Shown here in pieces: positions 46,983 through 55,691 of a DNA stretch of 64,000 bases. This DNA comes from Bacteroidales bacterium (GTDB lineage: Bacteria; Bacteroidota; Bacteroidia; Bacteroidales; UBA932). Position 1 is the stretch's first letter, and every line of letters starts with the position of its first letter. The translations under genes and the position numbers were made by a program. The stretch spans positions 62,001 to 126,000 of the forward strand of contig JAMPAT010000003.1 in NCBI GenBank assembly GCA_023667095.1. Direction: 5' to 3'. The notes under the pieces were generated by a model, which was not told the DNA's origin, made no database searches, and saw only the letters and a program-made list of their open reading frames with translations.

Positions 46983-47372
46983 CTAACGTTTGCTGAACTG
47001 GAAGCGCCTACGTGCGCCAGGCTGACCAGGTTTCTTCCTCTCGACCTCACGGGCGTCACGGGTAAGGAATCCTTCGGCCTTGAGGGCTGGGCGGTAAGCC
47101 TCGGCGTCAACCTCGCAGAGAGCGCGGGAGATACCAAGCCTGAGAGCCTCTGCCTGACCTTTGATTCCACCTCCATCGAGGTTGGCCTTAACGTCAAACT
47201 GGGCAACCGTACCTGTAACTTCGAAAGGCTGGTTTACAATATAACGGAGAGTGTCCTCCCTGAAGTAGTCATTGAGGTCACGGCCGTTGATTGTAATGTT
47301 GCCCTTTCCAGGTACGACATAAACGCGAGCGACTGCTGATTTACGTCTTCCAAGTGCGTTTACTGCTTTCAT
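46983..47372 (-). CDS. rpsI: 30S ribosomal protein S9
   Basis: The 129-residue protein starts with [16 protein letters not shown] and ends with the basic tail [16 protein letters not shown] whose terminal SKR reaches the decoding site. It is four bases from rplM, the usual order L13-S9. Confidence 0.97.
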   Translation of the reverse strand: MKAVNALGRRKSAVARVYVVPGKGNITINGRDLNDYFREDTLRYIVNQPFEVTGTVAQFDVKANLDGGGIKGQAEALRLGISRALCEVDAEAYRPALKAEGFLTRDAREVERKKPGQPGARRRFQFSKR

Positions 47373-47376
47373 CTGC

Positions 47377-47829
47377 TTAAATTTCGTTTAACTTGATTGT
47401 TTTTGGTTTCTGCGCCTCATGCGGATGCTCTGAACCCTGATAAAGATAAAGGTTGTTGATAAGCTTTGCACCGAGACGGTTCTTCGGGAGCATTCCCTTG
47501 ACTGCCATCCTGACGAGCTCTGTAGGCTTCTTTTCAAGAATCTCCTTTGGCGTAGTGAAACGCTGTCCACCAGGATATCCTGTGTGGCGTACGTACACCC
47601 TGTCAGTCATCTTCTTTCCGGTAAGTTTCACCTTGTCTGCATTGAGGATGATGACGTTGTCGCCACAGTCCATGTGCGGAGTGTAACTTGGCTTGTTCTT
47701 TCCACGAAGGACAAGCGCAACCCTTGAAGCAAGACGGCCGAGAGCCAAGTCGGTAGCGTCAATGACCACCCACTCTTTCTTGATATCACCGGCTTTCAGT
47801 GATACTGTCTTGTAACTCTGTGTGTCCAC
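47377..47829 (-). CDS. rplM: 50S ribosomal protein L13
   Basis: The 150-residue L13 shows [25 protein letters not shown], the [18 protein letters not shown] block and [15 protein letters not shown]. It heads the rplM-rpsI-rpsB-tsf operon behind a strong consensus promoter. Confidence 0.97.
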   Translation of the reverse strand: MDTQSYKTVSLKAGDIKKEWVVIDATDLALGRLASRVALVLRGKNKPSYTPHMDCGDNVIILNADKVKLTGKKMTDRVYVRHTGYPGGQRFTTPKEILEKKPTELVRMAVKGMLPKNRLGAKLINNLYLYQGSEHPHEAQKPKTIKLNEI

Positions 47830-47856
47830 TGTCTTGAGTTTTAATTGGTTAATACT

Positions 47857-47895
47857 AAAAAACTTTGCGATCCCTACACAATAGGGGTCGCAAAG
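47857..47895 (-). terminator. terminator of the deacetylase gene overlapping the rplM promoter
   Basis: On the minus strand CTTTGCGACCCCTA and TAGGGATCGCAAAG form a 14-base stem (one mismatch) with a five-base loop, followed by TTTTTT (47857-47862). The first arm includes the TTTG of the rplM -7 element, so reading-through and initiation share the same DNA. Confidence 0.65.
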
Positions 47896-47921
47896 GTAGC
47901 AATTATTTTTATACTGACAAA
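47891..47921 (-). promoter_or_regulatory. promoter of the ribosomal operon
   Basis: TTTG (47918-47921) and TACCTTTG (47891-47898) match exactly with 19 bases between them, giving a leader of about 55 bases for rplM. It begins only a few bases after the stop of the upstream gene. Confidence 0.72.
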
Positions 47922-47924
47922 ATT

Positions 47925-48701
47925 TTAATTTTCCATGGCTGAATTTGTCACTTTTCCCGTCAGCAGCCCCTCTGCACGCAGACGTTCCAGCAGTGCCTTC
48001 AGCAAAGCCGGTGAATTTGCGAGACGGTCATGCAGAAGGATTACAGAGCCGGGACGGGCCATGCGTATAATGCGCCCGACACACTTCCCGACAGCCGCTT
48101 CAAGTCCGTTTCCGGTCAAGGAGTCTTTCACGATGGATGTATCAAGGCTGCGTACATCCCATCCGATTACCTTATGTCCTGTATATTTCACAACTTTTGC
48201 AATGTCCGGATTGGTCACCCCGAACGGAGGACGGAAGAGGGCTTCCACGGGATGCCTTGACTGAAGCCTGGACGAAATCACGCTTACGGGATTTGCGGCA
48301 TCAGCCTCAAGTGCAGAAGCAATCACAGAGTCGCATGCACGTATGTCATCCTCTATGCATGGCTTTCCTGAAAGGGGGAACAGTGAGGAATGGGTGTAGG
48401 TATGGTTGCCGACATGATGTCCTTCACATGCCATCCTCCGCACGAGTTCCGGATATCTTTCAGCTTTCTCCCCCACTACAAAGAAATAGGCATGGACACC
48501 ATTTTCCGCAAGTATGTCAAGAATCTGTGGAGTCGAGACCGGATCCGGCCCGTCGTCGAATGTCAGGACGACCTTGCCAGGCTCCAGGTCACGGCATACT
48601 GCCTTTACCCATACGTCCGAGCCAATCGAAGCACAGGCCCAGACAAGAAATCCAATAAAGGCAATGGCAAAGAGAAGCAGAAGTACAGGAAAAGCGGCCA
48701 C
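47925..48701 (-). CDS. polysaccharide deacetylase (CE4) family protein
   Basis: An N-terminal membrane helix (residues 1-25) anchors a NodB-homology domain. The CE4 motifs are complete: LTFDDGPDP (catalytic base and metal Asp), HVGNHTYTHSS (metal His pair), LFRPPFG, GWDVRSLD and VILLHD. The enzyme should remove acetyl groups from an amino sugar or related substrate at the cell surface. It is the last gene of the polyketide-like operon; homologues accompany flexirubin/aryl-polyene clusters, so it may tailor the same product. The length is 258. Confidence 0.87.
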   Translation of the reverse strand: MAAFPVLLLLFAIAFIGFLVWACASIGSDVWVKAVCRDLEPGKVVLTFDDGPDPVSTPQILDILAENGVHAYFFVVGEKAERYPELVRRMACEGHHVGNHTYTHSSLFPLSGKPCIEDDIRACDSVIASALEADAANPVSVISSRLQSRHPVEALFRPPFGVTNPDIAKVVKYTGHKVIGWDVRSLDTSIVKDSLTGNGLEAAVGKCVGRIIRMARPGSVILLHDRLANSPALLKALLERLRAEGLLTGKVTNSAMEN

Positions 48702-48722
48702 AGCATTATATTATTATAGGTA

Positions 48723-49475
48723 TCACTGCAGAGACAATGTAAAATCAAGCATCGGAAGAGATATTCCACAGTTTCCTTCACCTGCTTCAAGTAGACGGCA
48801 AGCAGCATCATACATCATCACAGCGGAATCCATGGATGAATAGACATGTCCGGCAGCAGTGCATGGCTTCAGGACAATGTCCGACAGCAGTATGCTCCTC
48901 CCTCCATGCGGAGAATCCGACAGGAGGAACGAAACAGCCCCCTCCTGCGCCCCTTGCCATTTGCCCAGACGCGACAGGATATCCTCAGAAGCCGGGATGA
49001 CTTCATCAAAGGCCTCGACAAGGACATTGCCCTTTCCCTCATTCAGCAGAAGGATTCCATCCAGAAGTGCCGAAGTGAAACTGTTTCCACGATGTACATA
49101 CGTCATGTTGTATGACTTTATGCCTTCCAAAAGTGCGGACTGTGCACCTACAGTGTTGAAAACCGACTGTATGAATGCAGTGGGATTGAGCATCTGTTCC
49201 TCCCTGTCAAGCAGGTCGGACATGAATCTCTCCGAATCAGCAAGGCAGCCAAGGGCAGTTGCTGTGGCAATGGCGTCTGGATGGACATTCTCCTCTCCAG
49301 CCAATTCGCTACCAGGTACTTCAAGGCATTTCAGCGCAGAAGCCACACCCATCCTGACAATACGGCTCATCCTGCGCCGCAGATTTGCATCCTTTATCAC
49401 AGCCTTGTAGTCAGGTTCACCACCACGTGACGGAAGCACGGCATACACCGAATTTATATATACAGGAGTAATCAT
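48723..49475 (-). CDS. beta-ketoacyl synthase chain-length-factor-like protein
   Basis: The 250-residue protein resembles the N-terminal half of a ketosynthase (PF13723 type): RIVRMGVASALKCLE, ATALGCLADSERFM and PTAFIQSVFNTVGAQ. Where a ketosynthase would have its reactive cysteine the sequence reads HRGNSFTSALLDG (residues 128-140), so it cannot condense by itself. Such chain-length factors pair with an active ketosynthase to set chain length; the partner is likely the adjacent 416-residue enzyme, whose stop overlaps its start by four bases. Confidence 0.75.
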   Translation of the reverse strand: MITPVYINSVYAVLPSRGGEPDYKAVIKDANLRRRMSRIVRMGVASALKCLEVPGSELAGEENVHPDAIATATALGCLADSERFMSDLLDREEQMLNPTAFIQSVFNTVGAQSALLEGIKSYNMTYVHRGNSFTSALLDGILLLNEGKGNVLVEAFDEVIPASEDILSRLGKWQGAQEGAVSFLLSDSPHGGRSILLSDIVLKPCTAAGHVYSSMDSAVMMYDAACRLLEAGEGNCGISLPMLDFTLSLQ

Positions 49476-50722
49476 AGCGCGGAGAACACAAGGCTGGAGT
49501 CATTGCCTCCAAAGCCGAAGCTGTTAGACAATATATTCCTTATCTTTATACCGTGGCAATGCGCCATAAGCGGTTCGAGACATATTTCGGGATCCATAGC
49601 CGAGAATCCAAGGCTCGGCCACAGTTCCCCATCCGAAATTGCCCTTGCGCAGAGCACGGCCTCTATTCCCTCTGAGGCGGCAAGAGTATGCCCGATATAT
49701 CCCTTGAAAGAGCCGAATGGAGGTACTTCCGCACCGAACATACGCCTTATTGCCTTTCCCTCAGACAAGTCATTGCCTGGAGTAGCCGTACCGTGAGTAT
49801 TAATATAGTCAACATCAGCAGGTACCATCCCGGCTACAGCCATGGCCTCCGACATTGCGGCAAATGCTCCGTCTCCATCCGGAGAGCTGGCAGTCTGGTG
49901 GAATGCCTCATTGACATTCGCCCATCCGGTAACCGCACAATATCCCTGGCATCCCCTTGAAGACGCGCTGGATTCACTCTCAAGCACAAGGAGACCAGCC
50001 CCCTCGCCAAGATTCAGTCCATCACGCGAGACATCAAACGGACGGCATACAGAAGAGGACAGAATCCTCAACGAATTGAATCCGTTCATCGTAAAACGGC
50101 TCAGCGCATCACTTCCCCCGACGACTGCAATGTCCAGAAGTCCTGCACGTATCATCCTGGCACCAAGCATTATCGCATTCCCGGCAGACGAGCAGGCCGT
50201 ACTGATGGTCGTTGTAAAGCCGTCTATTCCAAGGTATCCAGCAACAAAGGCCGTTGACGCTCCGCAGTCGTGTGACAACATCGCCCTGATGTCACCGGCA
50301 GAGTGATCTCTGCGGTATTCCTCATAGAAGTCTCCGCTTATGTCCATTCCGCCTACTGAAGTACCGAGAACCAGGCCGATCCTCCTGCCTGGTGCACCGT
50401 CAGATGTACTTTCACCGGACAGTTCAAAACGTCCGTCCGGGCAGCGGGCACCCAGGCCGGCATCAGCCATGGCCTCAGATGCAGCCAATGCAGCCATCAA
50501 TGCTGTTCTGGTCATAACCATATCGGATGCAATGCCGAGCATTCCTGCCAATTCAGGCATTGTCAAGGGGACCTCACCGACCGGAAGTCTCAGATTTGTC
50601 TTTACAAGCCCTGGAGAAGGGACGATCCCGCTCCTGCCGGCACGCAATGCCGCCAGATTGTCCTCAACGGACAGTCCCAGGGCAGAAACGGCACCAAGTC
50701 CTGTGACAAGAACCCTGTCCAT
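49472..50722 (-). CDS. beta-ketoacyl-ACP synthase (KAS II-like)
   Basis: The 416-residue enzyme has the full Cys-His-His triad: Cys177 in STACSSAGNA, His310 in NTHGTATPGND and His345 in GYIGHTLAASEG. It should perform decarboxylative condensation of malonyl-ACP with a growing chain. It lies between the acyl carrier protein (three-base gap) and the chain-length-factor-like gene, the arrangement of type II polyketide and aryl-polyene systems. Confidence 0.9.
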   Translation of the reverse strand: MDRVLVTGLGAVSALGLSVEDNLAALRAGRSGIVPSPGLVKTNLRLPVGEVPLTMPELAGMLGIASDMVMTRTALMAALAASEAMADAGLGARCPDGRFELSGESTSDGAPGRRIGLVLGTSVGGMDISGDFYEEYRRDHSAGDIRAMLSHDCGASTAFVAGYLGIDGFTTTISTACSSAGNAIMLGARMIRAGLLDIAVVGGSDALSRFTMNGFNSLRILSSSVCRPFDVSRDGLNLGEGAGLLVLESESSASSRGCQGYCAVTGWANVNEAFHQTASSPDGDGAFAAMSEAMAVAGMVPADVDYINTHGTATPGNDLSEGKAIRRMFGAEVPPFGSFKGYIGHTLAASEGIEAVLCARAISDGELWPSLGFSAMDPEICLEPLMAHCHGIKIRNILSNSFGFGGNDSSLVFSAL

Positions 50723-50725
50723 GAA

Positions 50726-50980
50726 CTACTGCCTATGTGCTGTGATATAGTCAGCGATAGTCTGTACGCTCCTGAAGATCTCCTTTCCCTCACCGGGAGC
50801 CACCTTTATGCCGTAGTCCCTCTCAAGGATAAGGATAAGTTCCAGTGCATCAATCGAATCAAGCCCAAGTCCTGCATCTCCGAAAAGAGGTTCGTCAACC
50901 CCTATTTCATCAGGAGTCATATCTTCAAGGTTAAGTGCCTCGATTATCTGTTTCTTGAGATTTTCAATAAGTTCTTCCAT
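50726..50980 (-). CDS. acyl carrier protein 1
   Basis: The 84-residue protein has the phosphopantetheine attachment site GLDSIDALEL with Ser42 and four helices of the ACP fold. It is a separate, cluster-specific carrier with an acidic surface and should hold the growing chain during condensation by the neighbouring ketosynthase. A phosphopantetheinyl transferase is not in the window. Confidence 0.9.
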   Translation of the reverse strand: MEELIENLKKQIIEALNLEDMTPDEIGVDEPLFGDAGLGLDSIDALELILILERDYGIKVAPGEGKEIFRSVQTIADYITAHRQ

Positions 50981-51049
50981 AACAAGAAGCCGTGTTTAAA
51001 TTTTCTATGAAAAATTCTTTACTTCCAGGCAAATCCGCCCGGAGACGTG

Positions 51050-51083
51050 CAAATTTACAGAAACTGTTTCATTATACCGCAAA
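51050..51083 (-). promoter_or_regulatory. candidate internal promoter of the polyketide-like cluster
   Basis: TTTG (51080-51083) and TAAATTTG (51050-51057) on the minus strand match the consensus elements, with a slightly long spacing of 22 bases. They lie in the 120-base gap between the two-domain ketosynthase and the first acyl carrier protein, so the downstream half of the cluster could be expressed separately. Confidence 0.4.
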
Positions 51084-51100
51084 AAGGAACGGCAAATTCA

Positions 51101-52879
51101 TCACTTCCTTTCAAGCAATTCAAGGGAAGCCTCAAATTTCCCGCCGAGGAATTCAAGCCAGCCCAGGATACAATACCTGGCCTTTGTACGCGACAGGACA
51201 ATGCCTGCATATTCAGCCAGTCTTTTCCTGTCATATTCCGGAGAAATGAAAAATGTGTTTTCCCCCTTGATTCCGAGACTTATTGAGATCTCCCCGGACG
51301 CCACATTTGGCAATGTGTACACGAATACGGCAGGGCTCGCGCCTGGACCCTTTGATATATTTTCCTGATGCCTGAGATCCGTATCAAGGGACGCACTCCT
51401 GTTCTGCAGGATCACAGCCATCTCCTCAGGCCCGAATTCAATCCCGTCCGCAAGAAGATGCGAAGCCACATATCCAAGCTTGCTCAAGTCATCCATCTTG
51501 TAGAATTTCATGTTATTGGTTCCGAGGGCCTTGTATTCATTCCTTATATATGAGGCGAAATCGTCCCCAAAGCCTTTCTCCACTGCGTCTGAATTGTCCA
51601 GACGCACTTTTTTCAACAGTTCAACATCTGCCAGCCTGACTTCCGGAAGCTCTTTCTGGACAGACTGGAGCCCAAGGACGACGGCAGCATTGCATCCGCC
51701 GAACCCGGAAGCCGTCTTCACACAATATTTCATGTCCAGGTGTCTCATTGCGCTGCTGACATTTAAAGGCATCGGCGTTCCCGGTGCAGAAAATCCAGGG
51801 GTCCCCCATATCTCTCCACGCAAAAGCTGCTGTGCACAAAGTATGGTCTCAACCACACCGCTTGCACCGAGTGTATGTCCGATATATGGCTTCAGGCTCT
51901 GTGCAGGCTTGTCAGACAGCCCGGCAAGTGCAATAGCCTTTGACTCCATTTCGTCATTGTAGGCTGTAGCTGTACCGTGCAGGTTGACAAAAGATATGTC
52001 ATCATTGTCCACAGCGGCATCCGACATGGCATCCCTGACGGCAAAATAAAGGGCATCTCCAGTCCTCGAAGGTCCGGAAATATGATTGGCATCATCGCTG
52101 ATTGCCCCCCCCGAAAGCACAACTGCACCTTCGCTTGGTACAGATGTCAGAAGTACGGCACCAGCCGCCTCACCGAGGTTAAGCCCGCAGCGTGAGGCAT
52201 CATAAGGACGGCAAAGTTCCGGAGAAAGCGAGCGGAATGATGCAAATCCGCTGACAATGAACGGAGAAAGCACATCCACACCTGCCACAATGACTTCATC
52301 ATATATCCCGTACTCAATCATCCTTTTGCCGACAACGAGAGCGGACACACCTGATATACAGGCATTTGATATCACATAGCAGTCATTTTCAAGGCCGTAT
52401 CTAGCGGCAATCCTTCTGGCGGCCTCCGCAAGGAATGCATCTTCCGGCAGTTCTCCATTTGAACCAGACATGACAAATTGCTCCAGCAGGTCAACATTTC
52501 CCTTTGTCGTTGACAAGATGAATGCCCTCCTCACTGCAGACGGATTAACTTTTGCCTCAATGCCAAGGCCGTCAACAGCAGCAGGACCATCCTTTGGGTC
52601 GAGCCCAAGACCATCAACAGCTGCCACCGCAAGATGCTCAGCCCTTGTCAGGCTGTCACTATACTTGCCCCTAAGTTCCTGGACAATGTTTTCAGAAATC
52701 CTCCCGCACATCAATGTGCCGTCCGGTACGGCAGCGGCAAGAGGCCCTTCCTGGCATTTCATTATGCCAGAAGTGCCTTCCGATATGGCTGCCACATTTG
52801 CCTCAGTCCCCATCCCGAGGGACGAGATGATACAGTCTGATGCGATATATACTCCTTTTCTGCTCCTGGACATTGTCAT
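51101..52879 (-). CDS. beta-ketoacyl synthase with C-terminal extra domain
   Basis: Residues 1 to about 405 form a ketosynthase with Cys174 (SNACISGVSA), His301 (NLHGTATAYND) and His335 (PYIGHTLGASG). Residues about 410-592 are an extra domain with FYKMDDLSKLGYVASHLL, then VYTLPNVASGEISISLGIKGENTFF, which looks like a fragment of a second ketosynthase fold without catalytic residues; in relatives this part is often a separate short gene. Residues 86-110 contain a small tandem duplication (AAVDGLG twice). I chose ATG 52879; 52942 would overlap the methyltransferase gene. Confidence 0.85.
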   Translation of the reverse strand: MTMSRSRKGVYIASDCIISSLGMGTEANVAAISEGTSGIMKCQEGPLAAAVPDGTLMCGRISENIVQELRGKYSDSLTRAEHLAVAAVDGLGLDPKDGPAAVDGLGIEAKVNPSAVRRAFILSTTKGNVDLLEQFVMSGSNGELPEDAFLAEAARRIAARYGLENDCYVISNACISGVSALVVGKRMIEYGIYDEVIVAGVDVLSPFIVSGFASFRSLSPELCRPYDASRCGLNLGEAAGAVLLTSVPSEGAVVLSGGAISDDANHISGPSRTGDALYFAVRDAMSDAAVDNDDISFVNLHGTATAYNDEMESKAIALAGLSDKPAQSLKPYIGHTLGASGVVETILCAQQLLRGEIWGTPGFSAPGTPMPLNVSSAMRHLDMKYCVKTASGFGGCNAAVVLGLQSVQKELPEVRLADVELLKKVRLDNSDAVEKGFGDDFASYIRNEYKALGTNNMKFYKMDDLSKLGYVASHLLADGIEFGPEEMAVILQNRSASLDTDLRHQENISKGPGASPAVFVYTLPNVASGEISISLGIKGENTFFISPEYDRKRLAEYAGIVLSRTKARYCILGWLEFLGGKFEASLELLERK

Positions 52880-52923
52880 TTCTATTTTCGTGTCTGTTTC
52901 CTGTCTGTTGATAACGTTCAATC

Positions 52924-53997
52924 CTACATGGCCAGCCGGCATTCAATCAGGCTATGGGCATATCCAAGGCCGTCCGTAACCTTTTCCACCTCAAGTCCTC
53001 CCTGTCCGATATATGACCAGAGGTCCGCAGTGCTGAACATCTTGCTGTTGCCGTTTGCCATAGCAGTGAAATATACGCTTGTCTGTGCAAGGTCAAATGA
53101 TGCGGCATGATATTTCTGCCTGTCCCACAGTGTCTCCATTATGAATATCCTTCCGTCCGGGTTCAATGCCCTGGCAGCCCTTTCCAGTATGCTGACAACC
53201 TGCTCTTCAGAGAAGCAATCGAGGAACTGGCTCATCCAGATTACATCATACCCCTTTGGAAGTTCCGCAGACGGGTCAAGAAGATTTGTCCCGAAACCGC
53301 ATATACGTTCATGTCCCGGCACATCCGCAGTCTGCTCCTCCATCATGGCAATCTGCTGGGGCAGGTCTACGACAGTCACCTCAACCTCCGAATCATATCC
53401 GACACATTTCATAGCCCATTTACCTGTATTTCCGCCTATGTCCATCAATTTGCGCGGTTTCCCGGCGAACACAGGCGGAAGGGCCTGGTCAAATGAATTG
53501 TCCGAATAGAAATGGTCGAAGCCAAACCAGCTTTCCTTCTGGCGTTCATCCAGGCTTGAGAGTCCCTCATAGATTGTCGGCCATGGCCCCAGCTCCGGAA
53601 GTCCGGCAGGACGTCCCTCGCGGAGGGCCTTGTCCAGATGGAACATGCCCATATAATTGATATCATGGTTGAAGTCAATGTTTACTTTCAGCATCGGGTC
53701 GGTCAGGAAGAACCAGCCTACTTTGGACAGGGTGTACTTCCCGTCACTGTACAATACTGTGCCGAGGGTCAGCGAAGACTCCATCAGGACCTTGACAGCA
53801 TAAGGCGAAAGGCCTTTTGCTCCGGCAATGTCCTCAACCGCCGAACCGTCAGGATGTTCCCTGAGGTATTCAAAGATGCCTTCGTTCAGCATCACCCTTG
53901 TTATCTGGAAGACCACTGGCCCGAACGCTATCACATGCGCAAGTTCCTGCGCCACCTTTGCGGACAATGTGTCCTTGCTGTATCTCTTGTTTGCCAT
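52924..53997 (-). CDS. SAM-dependent O-methyltransferase (dimerisation-domain type)
   Basis: An N-terminal helical dimerisation domain (GPVVFQITRVMLNEGIFEYL) is followed by a Rossmann methyltransferase domain with LMDIGGNTGKWA, VTVVDLPQQ and IWMSQFLDCF. This is the architecture of acetylserotonin/plant-type O-methyltransferases that methylate aromatic hydroxyls. In aryl-polyene or flexirubin clusters such an enzyme modifies the aromatic head. The start MANKRYSK leaves 53 bases after the acyltransferase; an ATG at 54054 overlapping its stop (ATGA) would add 19 residues and cannot be excluded. Confidence 0.87.
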   Translation of the reverse strand: MANKRYSKDTLSAKVAQELAHVIAFGPVVFQITRVMLNEGIFEYLREHPDGSAVEDIAGAKGLSPYAVKVLMESSLTLGTVLYSDGKYTLSKVGWFFLTDPMLKVNIDFNHDINYMGMFHLDKALREGRPAGLPELGPWPTIYEGLSSLDERQKESWFGFDHFYSDNSFDQALPPVFAGKPRKLMDIGGNTGKWAMKCVGYDSEVEVTVVDLPQQIAMMEEQTADVPGHERICGFGTNLLDPSAELPKGYDVIWMSQFLDCFSEEQVVSILERAARALNPDGRIFIMETLWDRQKYHAASFDLAQTSVYFTAMANGNSKMFSTADLWSYIGQGGLEVEKVTDGLGYAHSLIECRLAM

Positions 53998-54050
53998 AGT
54001 ATCATTATTTATTTCTCCGGCATGCCCTGCAAAGATGCACACCTTTAAAT

Positions 54051-54950
54051 TCATTTCGTGTACAGGTTCCAGAAGTCATAATAGTTGAACCATTGTCCTG
54101 GATATTTCCGGACAATACGCTCCAGATGTGCGATGTATGAGCGTAACAGTTCTTCCTCACTGTACAGCTTTCCTCCTTTCGTCTGCCCTGCCTCAGGGGC
54201 GAAGAAGTGGAAACGGTATTTCCGGCCTTTCTCCCTCATTGAGAAATAGAACACCACCGGTACGCAGAGACGTGATGCAAGAAGGAACGGCCCCCTCGGG
54301 AACCGGGCCATACGCCCCATGAACTCCGCGGTGACATACCTGTCCTCATTGATGTACCGGTCTCCCTGAAAGCACACGAGTTCTCCTTTGCCGAGTGCAT
54401 CATTGATTTCAAACACATGTGAGATGCCGTCCTCCGCAATCGGGATTATCTTGAAACTGTCCTCCTGTGCATGGTTGGCCAGGACTTTCTTCACGGCTTC
54501 GCGCTCGTGGTCATACATCACGACATTTATCCTTGAGCCGTATTTGCCGAAAAACGGCATTCCCATCTGCCAGGAGCCTACATGCGCACCGATTGCGATA
54601 TATCCTTTGCCCGACTCAATCAGGTCCAGCATCATCTCCTGGTTCTCGAATTCAAATGAAAAACTGTCCTCCATGCCAGAGCCAATGGCAACCTTGTCGA
54701 TGATGGATTGTCCGAAGGCGAAATAAGACTCCACAAGGAAGCGGGACGAGCGGAGACGGCCATAGCCGAGAATCCTCCGTGCATATACCCATGCACTATG
54801 TGTCTGACGTGGTGCGAAAGGTATGAAATAGAAGACGACAAGGCAAAGGAGAAGATATGCCGACTCCAGGCCGGCATGGCACAGCAGCCAGATAAAGGCC
54901 TTGTAGCCAAAAGTTCCTCCACGTGACTTTCCCTCCCACTGATGTGCCAT
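54051..54950 (-). CDS. LpxL/HtrB-like acyltransferase
   Basis: The 299-residue protein has an N-terminal hydrophobic anchor (about residues 28-46) and the lysophospholipid acyltransferase core. The catalytic block reads GAHVGSWQ, with His123, but the residue at the usual HX4(D/E) acid position is Gln128. The later FQGDRYINEDRY and FPRGPFLLASRL segments are conserved. In aryl-polyene clusters a relative attaches the polyene to a lipid anchor. It is two bases from the second acyl carrier protein. Confidence 0.83.
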   Translation of the reverse strand: MAHQWEGKSRGGTFGYKAFIWLLCHAGLESAYLLLCLVVFYFIPFAPRQTHSAWVYARRILGYGRLRSSRFLVESYFAFGQSIIDKVAIGSGMEDSFSFEFENQEMMLDLIESGKGYIAIGAHVGSWQMGMPFFGKYGSRINVVMYDHEREAVKKVLANHAQEDSFKIIPIAEDGISHVFEINDALGKGELVCFQGDRYINEDRYVTAEFMGRMARFPRGPFLLASRLCVPVVFYFSMREKGRKYRFHFFAPEAGQTKGGKLYSEEELLRSYIAHLERIVRKYPGQWFNYYDFWNLYTK

Positions 54951-54952
54951 CG

Positions 54953-55198
54953 CTATTCTACGGTATTGGACATGATTAGTTCATAGAGGTCGTTGAAGGT
55001 CCTGATACGTGCAAAGTCGGATGTCTGCATCTTGAACCCGAAATTCTTCTCGACGAGCACGACCATATCCACAACATCAAGGCTGTCAAGGTCCAGCGTC
55101 TTGAGAAGCAGCGCATCATCCTCCATAATGCATGCGTCCACCTCAAATTCCTCTGACAATATATCCTTTACTTTCCCTATTATCTGATTCCGGTCCAT
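54953..55198 (-). CDS. acyl carrier protein 2
   Basis: The start MDRNQIIG gives 81 residues (an upstream ATG at 55243 adds 15). The phosphopantetheine site is DLDSLDVVDM with Ser39, followed by KNFGFKM. Its sequence differs clearly from the first carrier, so the two probably serve different partners, for example starter loading versus elongation. It is the first gene of the polyketide-like operon. Confidence 0.88.
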   Translation of the reverse strand: MDRNQIIGKVKDILSEEFEVDACIMEDDALLLKTLDLDSLDVVDMVVLVEKNFGFKMQTSDFARIRTFNDLYELIMSNTVE

Positions 55199-55331
55199 TT
55201 CCTTAAATACTTTTTCTTCTTCTGCCAGCATGCTGGCCATCATTTCTGTCTTTACAGCAGACTACGCTGTCCCGTACGCCCAAGCAAACCGCTACAGGCC
55301 AATGCGCACGGAAATGTCTGCGCCTGACCTG

Positions 55332-55362
55332 CAAAGATATAAAATTCTATTGTGATTTGAAA
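55332..55362 (-). promoter_or_regulatory. promoter of the polyketide-like cluster
   Basis: TTTC (55359-55362, one mismatch) and an exact TATCTTTG (55332-55339) lie 19 bases apart on the minus strand. The leader to the first acyl carrier protein is about 125 bases. Confidence 0.5.
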
Positions 55363-55691
55363 GATGGGGATTTTAATGGGGCATTAATGGACAAAAGTTG
55401 AGTGGCAAGGCTGAGTCTAACGGTAAAGTCGAGACGGCAGGCAATATGCTGTCATGCAGACAGTCAAATCATCATACGTCAAGTGTATTAGTGCATAATC
55501 AGGTAAAACATCAGAGTTTTTAAGGCATTGATGCCGGCAATATACAATATTGGATGTTATAAGTTGCCATTCAGCGAGCACACCATAAAAATATAAATAT
55601 CTAATAAACAACCATTTATCTTTTTATAGCGTACCAAATATGTATCAAATCAGTGCTTGAAAGCACACAAAAGTGCCATAGAGAGCGCAGG
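55363..55691. other. gene-poor spacer with small palindromes
   Basis: No supported coding frame is seen. The region is A/T rich and contains several short perfect inverted repeats: CTGTC / GACAG near 55450, GGCAT / ATGCC at 55524-55535 and CAATAT / ATATTG at 55538-55552. It may be residue of a former insertion next to the decayed gene that follows. Confidence 0.45.

Noticed and set aside
55417..55611. 64-codon minus-strand frame in the gene-poor spacer
   Set aside because: Its composition (many Tyr, Cys and Leu) and lack of upstream signals do not support a gene.
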